From NCBI RefSeq assembly GCF_019097595.1, contig NC_080731.1:18516071-18580070 (forward strand): DNA of 64,000 nucleotides, read 5' to 3'. Below, piece after piece: positions 12,701 through 21,700 of the stretch. The position numbers and the translations under genes are program-made. How positions within the stretch are numbered: position 1 is the first letter of the stretch; every line of letters starts with the position of its first letter. The stretch is from Hemibagrus wyckioides. Lineage: Eukaryota; Chordata; Actinopteri; Siluriformes; Bagridae. Under the pieces are notes generated by a model that did not search any database, was not told the DNA's origin, and was given only the letters and a program-made list of their open reading frames with translations.

Positions 12701-15700
12701 TCATCACCCCAAAATATTTACCTCTCATCAACCGTGTGAAGCTGTTACGACCCCGAAGTAGGCCTAGGAGAGACTCAGGGTCAGCAACTGGTGGTTTATC
12801 AAGCTGACAGTGGGTGAAAGGGTCCAACCGGGTCTAAACAATGACGCACAGTGTAAACTGGCTGAATGGAAAAAAAACAAGGTTTCGCGACACAACCTGT
12901 AGTGCTTAATTAGTTTACTGTGCTGTACAACAGAAAACACGTATTTACAATGTTTACAAATTTCACAAACAAGCCAAACACGGGGCTGGACAACAGCGGT
13001 GCTGAAGAAAAGAAAACCAAGTAAAACAAAATGATACTTCCCTAACGCTGCTTTATTTTTAATACATCCTGGACTACAAACAAAAGTGAAACCAAAAACC
13101 TGCCTATACTGCGCTTCCCTTACAAACTTAAATACAGGGGGTGGCCCCGCCCCTTTCCTAAGGTGTCTAGACAGTGTGACGTCCTACGTGTTGCACAGTG
13201 TATGAGCGCGCTCTTTCTTACCTGTCCGAGCCCCGTCAGCACAACACTACACAAACACACACAGCTGTACATACACCTCAATACACCAAGTATTTAGACA
13301 GACAAACAAACCACGCGATTGCACACACAAGCAGAAACAAAACGCCGCGCCCGATGCGGTGTCAGTGTCTCGCTTTTATAGCCTGACTCTTCTTCCGGTT
13401 AATCTTCCGGGGCGGCGATAGCGCGACTCGGCTCCTCCCGTCAGCGGCAGGTATATGGCATGCGGCCAACTGCATCACGTTCCTCCCAATCGGTTACGCT
13501 GTAAACAAAGCCATCATAATAACCGAAAATACATGTCGTGGCACGTAACACGCCCCTCCTCAAAAAAAAATTATCCTACTAGGATATTTTACACTCTAGA
13601 AAGAGCATCAGCTATTTTATTTTCAACACCCTTCTTGTGTCTCATCTCCAAATTGTATTCTTGGATAACCAGAAACCACCTCATTAGCCGTTGATTGTGG
13701 TTGTATATCCTAGATAAAAACACAAGGGGATTATGATCTGTGTACACAACTACAGGCCATAGGCTTGAGCCTACGTACACCTCAAAGCCAGAAGTAACGC
13801 CAGTGCTTCTCTCTCAATTGTAGAATATTTTACCTGATGTTTACTTAACTTACGTGAGTAGTAGCAGACTGGATGATTTACTTCATTTTTACCTTCCTGA
13901 AGTAACACTGCGCCGATCCCCACACCACTCGCATCAATTTCCAACTTAAAAGGTTTAACAAAGTCAGGGGCAGCTAGAACCGGAGCAGAACACAACAAAG
14001 CTTTCACATTATTAAAAGCAAGTTGACAATCATGAGACCACCTGAAGGTAGCAGCAGGGCTCAGCAATGAAGTTAGAGGTTCTGCAACAGAAGAAAAGTT
14101 TTTGCAAAACCCGCGGTAATAGCCAACCATTCCTAAAAATCTACGCAATTCACGTCGGGTTGTGGGCACAGGAAAATCAATAATGGCCTTAATTTTAGCT
14201 TGCAGTGGACAAACAATTCCATGACCAACCCTCATCCCAAGATAAACCACAGTAGCTTGTGCAAATTCACATTTTGCCAAGTTTAGTGTCAAATTAGCCT
14301 CTTTTAACTTGGTAAACACAGTTCGAAGAGACTTCACATAACTTTGCCAATCACAAGAATGTATGACCAAATCATCCAAATAGGCTATGCAATTTGGTAC
14401 ACCAGCAAGAACTGTATTAACAAGTCTTTGGAACGTAGCAGGTGAGTTTTTCAACCCAAAAGGCATCACTGTATACTGTAAAAAAGCATCTGGTGTCACA
14501 AACGCAGACAGCTCTGAAGCCCTTGGGGTTAGTGGGACCTGCCAGTATCCTTTAAGAAGATCCAACTTGTAACAAAACTGGCCTTACCTACCGTATCAAT
14601 GCAGTCGTCAATTCGCGGCAGAGGAAATGAATCAGTCACAGTTATGGCATTGAGTTTTCTATAGTCTGTACAGAGTCTAAAAGTACCATCAGGTTTTGGC
14701 ACCAACACACATGGTGAGCTCCACGGACTACAGCTAGGGACTGCTAAGCCATGTTCCAACAAGTATTCCGCTTCCTTACGCAAGATTTCACGTTTGGTGG
14801 AATTGAGACGATAAGGATGTTGTTTTAATGGTGTATCCTTTATCACTTTAATGTCATGTTGTAAGACAGATGTCTGTGTGGGCACGTCACTAAATATGGA
14901 GGGAAACTCCTTAATTAAAGCCACAATATCTCTACGCTGAAGGTCAGGTAAATGAGCAACCAGCGAGAGACTATCAGACTCAAAAGTTTTTAAAATCTGG
15001 GAGTTCATGAGTCTAGCCCCCAACTGGGTTGAAGACTGCTTAACTAAGTGCTCATCAGACTCCCAAGACGTAGCAATAGACACTACTGCTACAGCAGCTT
15101 TCTGTCCACCTTGCACAAGTTCAGGAACCGGAAGACCCTCCACAGGCATTTCTCGATCTAGAAATGGCTTCAACATATTTATATGACACACTCGACTCTT
15201 ACGTTTCCGATCTGGCATATCAATGACAATCAGTTTGACTTAACTTCTCCTTGATTATATACGGCCCTAGAAACTTTGAAGACAGTGCAGACCCAAGAAT
15301 GGGTAAAAGAACCAGCACTTTGTCACCCGCTTTAAATTCACGGGACACTGATCTTTGGTAAAACACCGCTTCATCTTAGCCTGCGACTTATGTAGCATTT
15401 TCTTTGCTAGCTGACAAGCTCTGTGCCACCGTTCACGAAAAGCACTGGTATAATCCAAAACATTCTTGCGTGGCTCTACTTTATTAGACATGAATGTCTC
15501 TTTTAATACCTTCAACGGGCCTCTTACAGAATGTCCAAAAACTAGTTCCGCTGGACTGAACCCCAAAGATTCCTGAACTGCCTCTCGAGCAGCAAACAAA
15601 ACCAACGGCACACCCTCGTCCCAGTCTTTTCCACTGTCCATGCAAAACTTCCTCAACATAGATTTTAAGGACTGATGAAATCGTTCTAATGCGCCTTGTG

Positions 15701-18700
15701 ACTCTGGATGGTACGGACTTGACATTTGATGTTGTACCCCTAGCATTTGAATGATCTGTGAAAACAAAGTGGACGTAAAGTTAGTTCCTCTGTCTGTCTG
15801 CACTACCCTTGGAAGGCCAAATGTAGTAAAGAACTTTGTAAGTGCTTTAACTACAGTCTGTGCTGTAATTCGGCATAGTGGAATTGCCTCTGGAAATCTT
15901 GTAGCAGTACACATAGTGAGTAAAAACTGATTTCCTGCTTTTGTTTTGGGCAAAGGACCTACACAGTCAACCAACACCTTTTCGAAAGGTTCTCCCATCA
16001 CAGGAATAGGGTGCAAGGGAGCAGGAGGAATCACCTGGTTTGGTTTTCCTACCTTCTGACATGTCTCACATAAAGCACAATACTTAACTACGTCTTGGCG
16101 TAGCTGTGGCCAGAAAAAATGTTTCAACACTCGGTTGTATGTCTTGGTAACCCCCAAATGTCCAGACCAGGGATGATCATGGGCTACACTCAAAACCAAG
16201 TGTCCATACTTTAAAGGAACCACAATCTGAAAAACAGCATCTTTAGTTTCATCTACTCTAGAAGTCCACTTGCGCATCAACAAACTGTCATCTAGAAAGA
16301 AAGCCACTTGTTTCTTGTCCACATCATTAATGTCAGGTATCGCAGTAAAGAAGGAGTGTAAACTTTCATCACAATGTTGTTCCGAAATTAATTCATTTCT
16401 AGTAACACTTTTACTAGACAAGGGGCCTGTAAGCAGCTGGGTTTTAACATCTGGCTGAACTAATTCCCCAGAGTTTTCTTGTGTGAAAAATGAGTCAGAA
16501 AGATCCAAAACATCACCAGAATATTTTGCTTGGGACCGTGTTACCACACATGAAGAAAAAACCTCTGGAGTTTCTCTGCCAGATCATCAGATTGGCAATC
16601 AGCACAAACCTCAGACACTTCCACTACTGGAACAACTTTCCCACCGGCTAGGTCATTACCTAGAATAAAATCTACACCAGTAACTGGTAAAACCGGCCGA
16701 ACTCCAACTTTAACAGTACCAGTCACAACACTTTGGTTACGCTGTAAACAAAGCCATCATAATAACCGAAAATACGTGTCGTGGCACGTAACAGAAGCCA
16801 TCAGAAAGGACCATCAAAGTGTGGCCAGGGGGGCAAACTCTGTACTTCAGGACAGGTTTCAGCACACAGACTGGAGTATGTTTGCCTCTGAGGCTACCTG
16901 TGGCACTCATACTGACATTAAATAAATGAAATAAATTGCATTTATTTGTCACATATACATTACAGCACAGTGAAATTCTTTTCTTCGCATATCCCATCGT
17001 TGGAGGTTGGGGTCAGAGCACATGGGTTGAGAGAGCAGAGCAGAGCAGAGCAGAGCAGAGAGGGTTAAGGGCCTTGCTCAAGGGCCCAACAGTGGCAACT
17101 TGGCAGTGCTAGGGCTTGAACCCACGATCTTCATTAACACATACACTTCTTCTGTATTTGACTACACCACTATTGACAGTGTTACCATGGAGATACAGCT
17201 CACCATGTACTCTAATCAGAAGCCATGGATGAACAAGGAGGTGCAGCTCCTGCTGAAGGCCTGCAACACTGCCTTCAGATCAGGTGACACACAGGCCTAC
17301 AGCACTTCCAGGGCAAAGCTAATTAGGGGCATCAAAAAGGCCAAATACTGCTACAAGCTTAAGGTGGAGAAACAAAACCCTTAAGTGAATGACTACTGCC
17401 CCTGTAGCACTCACACCTATTGTCATGAAGTGCTTCCTGGCACACCTCAAGAAATGCCTTCCCCCACACTGGACCCACACCAACCGCAGCAATAGGAGCA
17501 CAGAGGATGCAGTCTCCACAGTGCACACTCTTTAAATGTATATCTTTTACTTTGTTGGGGACACAGAATTTATAAGGTAAGAGGCATGCTTTTTTCCAAA
17601 TAATCTTGTTCATTAAAGAATTAAACAAATTTTCCTCTCTGAGTAATTCTTTTCCCTGACTGAAACAAATTTGTTAATCATTTTATTACTACATTTAGGT
17701 TCATAAATACACTTGTCATTAACCAAAAAATTTGGCTCCCTTTTTACAGTCACTTCAAACGATAGATGACATTTCATTAAGTGAACAAGACCGGCTGGTA
17801 TAGCTTTAACAATTGTAAGAAATTCCTTATGAACAACAGGGAAATTGTATTTAAACATGAAATCACAATAAGAATAAAATTTCTCTTGTGGATCTAGTAT
17901 ATCACAAAGATTATCTTTTTCATGTCAATTCTTAAGAAAAATCGACTTGATCTTTACTAAAATACTCTCGTTGTTCAATAGCTTCACTTTATGCGGGGAA
18001 AACAAAGTTTCAATGCCAAAAGTGCCTGTTCATGTTCTGTTCAAGTTTTAGAAGGGGAAAATTTACAAGTTAACAAAAATTTAAGACCTCCCAGGTTTTT
18101 ATAGATATTGTGATTGATAAAGGACCAAATAGAATCTGGTGAATTGACACACTTCCTAACCCAATTTACCTTTAAAGTGTAATTAATGTCAAAAGAATCA
18201 AGCATGTCAAAACCTCCATCAGCTTTCTTACCACAGAGAACTTTTCTTCAAATGTTGATGTTTGCTTTTCCAAAAAAAGTTAAACAATAAACTATTAATA
18301 TGTTTACCTTTATTGTCATGAACAAATAATGAGCAAGATGGGTATATAAAATTAGACAGACCTTCGGCTTTTATTAAAATAACTCTACTAAGAAAGAATA
18401 AATCTCTTCGAAGCAAATTGTTAAAAATTAGTTTTGCTTTTTTAATTTTAGGAAGAAAATTCATTTCTTGCCTAAGAGATTTTCTTGGAAATATAGATGC
18501 TGAGATATTTCACATTATCTTTAATAGGTATATTATTCATGGAGGTTTTGCGGTTATCAAATAAACAAAGAATTTCACATTTAGGGATATTTAACTTTAA
18601 ACCAGAAGCCTCCGAAAAGGTGGTAATGCAAGAACTTCTGCAATCTGATTTAAGTTTTCTAAAAACAGGGTTGTATCGTCTGCAAGTTGTGAAATTCTAA

Positions 18701-21700
18701 TCTCACGATCAAAGATGGTCAACTCTTTGATATCAGGATTATTTCTAATATTTAAAGATTGTAATTCCACAACTAGTAAGAACAGAAAGGGGGAAATTCC
18801 ACAACTTTGTCCAACTCCCCTGTTAATAGAAAATCTATTAGAAGTATCAAATTACAAGATTACTGATCTATTAATATCCTTATATATAATTTTAACCGGC
18901 GGCACAGTGGCTTAGTGGTTAGCACGTTCTCCTCACTGTGTGTGGAGTTTGCATGTTCTCCCCGTGCTTGGTGGGTTTCCTCCCACAGTCCAAAGACATG
19001 CTTCTAGGCTGATTGGAGTCTCTAAATTGTCTGTAGTGTGTAATTGCATTAGTGAATGAGTGTGTGTGTGTGTGTGTGCCCTGCGATGAGTTGGCTCTCC
19101 GTCCAGGGTGTATCCTGCTGTAACGGGCATGCCGACCCCAGCAGCACTTCCTCGCTCTCATTCCCCTGATTATTGATCACGCCACCTGCACCTAATTTCC
19201 CGGCACCTATTTAAAGCCCTCACTCGCTAGCATCAGCGGCGAGTATTAAGACTGTTAGGCTTATGTGCCGTAAGCATTTCGCAACGTCTGTGATACTTTA
19301 CGTTTTGCCTATGTTTTGCCCGTCTTCCACTCATCACCTCACCGAATATGATTTTGTTAATAATGAAGACGGCGTTCATCACACTATCTGGACACTACGA
19401 GTACCGCGTCATGCCATATGGACTCTCCAATGCCCCGGTGGTGTTTCAAAATTTCATGAATGAAATTTTCCGGGACATGCTCCACCGGTTCGTTATCTGG
19501 ATGGATCAGTCTAAAGTGGAAGCGGTGACGAACTGGCCGCAACCCCAAACTATCAAGGATCTTCAACGCTTCCTGGGGTTCATGAACTTTTACCGCTGTT
19601 TCATTGCAGGCTACAGCAAACACACCGCGCCCCTCACCTCACTGTTGCGCAATCAGCCTAAAGCGCTACGCTGGGCGACTACCACGGTCGAAGCCTTCCA
19701 GAATCTGAAAGCCGCCTTCTGCTCTGCACCTACCCTGCTGCATTCCGATCCCAGCCGACCTTTCGTGGTGGAGGTAGATGCTACGACTGTAGAAGTAGTC
19801 CCAACGGGGAGGTGAGCCCCTGGCACTCCATCCGTGTGCTTTCTTTTCCAAAAAGCTAACCCTGGCGGAGCAAAATTATGACATCGGCAACCGAGAGTTA
19901 CTAGCCATCAAGCTGGCTTTGGAGGAGTGGCGGCACTGGTTGGACGGAGCTGTCCATCTCTTCGAAATAATCACTGACCACAAGAACCTCCAGTACCTCA
20001 GGGAAGCTAAATGGCTGAACCCCAGACAAGCTCGCTGGGCGCTATTTTTTACTCGCTTCCGGTTCACGGTCACCTACTGTCCCGAGCATAAGAACACAAA
20101 AGCGGACGCACTTTCCCAGATGCATGCACCAGATCCCCTACCGAAAGAATGCGAGCCCATCCTCCCTCCAAATCTCTTTGTCTGTCCTCTCCTCTGGGCT
20201 ATTGACGAGGACATCCGTGCTGCCACTACAGAAGAGCTTGCTCTGCCAGGAGGTCCAGAAGGGAAAATCTATGTTCCAACTTCGCTGCGCCTCACCCTTC
20301 TGGACTCAGTACACTCATCTCCGGGCTCCGGACATCCGGCAGGCAACGAACCCTCTCACTCACCCGAGAGAAGTATTGGCCAAACATGACAAAGGAAGTG
20401 CTCCAACTTGTGAAAGGATGTCCCGTCTGCGCCATTATTTCCACACCACGTCGCCTGCCGGAGGGTAAGCTCATGCCGCTTCCAATTCCCCACTGGCCCT
20501 GGTCCCACCTGGGGATCGACTTGGCAACCAATCTGCCCACATCAGATGGCTTCACCACCATTCTCGTCATGGTCGATCGGTTCTCGAAAGCGTGCAAACT
20601 GATACCCCTCAAGGGCCTGCCCACGGCCATGGAGACGGCTGAGGCTCTCTTTGACCTTGTCTTCAGACACTTTGGCATCCCTGAAGACATCTTGTCTGAC
20701 AGAGGGCCCCAGTTCGTGTCCCGAGTATGGCATGGGTTCTTTAAACAGCTGGGTGTATCAGTGATCCTGTCTTCTGGATATCATCCACATTCTAATGGCC
20801 AGACGGAGCGCAAAGTGCAAGAAGTGGGGCGCTATCTTCGAGCATACTGCTGTGACCACCAGCACAAATGGAGCAAATATCTTCCCTGGGCCGAGTATGC
20901 ACAGAACTCGCTACGTCAAGAAGCCACAGGACTCACTCCATTGGTTCAGAGAGAGTGCGAGGGTTTAGGAGTCGGCACCGACGAGAAACACCACACTATC
21001 AGCTGGGAGATCGAGTCTGGCTCTGCTCACGAGACCGCCACCTAAAGCTGCCCTGTAAAAAGCTTAGCCCTCGATACATAGGTCCCTTCACCATCCGGTG
21101 GCCCATCAATGAAGTGTAACGGGCATGCACCCAATTTCCCGGCACCTATTTAAAGCCCTCACTCGCCAGCGTCAGCAGCGAGTATTAAGATTGTTAGGCT
21201 TATGTGCCGTAAGCATTTCTCAACGTCTGTGATACTTTACGTTTTGCCTGCCTGCCTGCCTGTCTTAAGTTTAACCTGCCTGCCTATAGTACCTTTTGCC
21301 TGATTTACGTTTTGCCTTCTGCCTGCCTGGAATTATTAAAGTGGCATTCGCTTCTCTCTCTGCCTCTTGAGTCATCTTGTTACACCTGCCTTGATGCTCG
21401 ATGACACCTGACCTTGATGCCCAGGCTCCCCGTGACCCGATGATAGTTCGGATAAGCAACAGACAATGGAATGGAATCATATTAACCATTTTTAATTTCT
21501 CTCCAAAACCAAACAACTCTAGAGTAGAAAATAAAAATTTATGTTCGATGGTATAGAATGCTTTGTAAAAATCTAGAAACAGAATGATTGCATTAAAGTT
21601 TGTAGGATAACATAATTAATATAATTAATTAATATAATTTGCATGATCTATGAGATCAAAAATTAGCCTGATATTACAACTTATATGTCATTTAGGCATA

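Larger units (their letters stand above)
12743..16793 (-). mobile_element. Gmr1-like LTR retroelement with integrase before reverse transcriptase
   Basis: The 3' LTR is 12743-13550 (808 bp, TGTTACG...CGTAACA). The 5' LTR is cut to its first 59 bp (16793-16735), which join straight into protease coding. A perfect 5-bp duplication gaagc flanks the element (12738-12742 and 16794-16798). Domain order on the minus strand is protease end, integrase, reverse transcriptase, RNase H. Gag and the primer-binding region are absent. The order fits the Gmr1 group described for fish and other deuterostomes. Confidence 0.88.
12300..17530 (+). mobile_element. Rex1/CR1-type LINE fragment, split by the Gmr1-like element and a SINE-like repeat
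   Basis: The left part (12320-12742) reads [20 protein letters not shown] and [15 protein letters not shown], the endonuclease start of a jockey-superfamily LINE. The right part (16799-16915 and 17135-17390) reads [11 protein letters not shown] and [16 protein letters not shown]. Stops and frameshifts are present. Coordinates of the outer ends are approximate. Confidence 0.75.
19119..21384 (+). mobile_element. Ty3/Gypsy element with internal deletion
   Basis: It starts TGTAACGGGC and ends CTTGTTACA, flanked by cctgc (19114-19118 and 21385-21389). The 3' LTR is 21115-21384. The 5' LTR runs from 19119 to about 19320 and then joins the middle of the reverse transcriptase, so gag, protease and the RT N-terminus are gone. 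Confidence 0.85.
18895..21455 (+). repeat. SINE-like repeat split by a Gypsy element
   Basis: The left half (18897-19118) starts GGCGGCACAGTGGCTTAGTG and includes the common text TTTGCATGTTCTCCCCGTGC. The right half after 21389 includes CAGGCTCCCCGTGACCCGA. The two halves are continuous once the Gypsy element and one copy of its target site are removed. Confidence 0.7.

Noticed and set aside
16135..16668. Plus-strand ORFs within the Gmr1-like element
   Set aside because: Antisense shadows of the integrase and protease frames.
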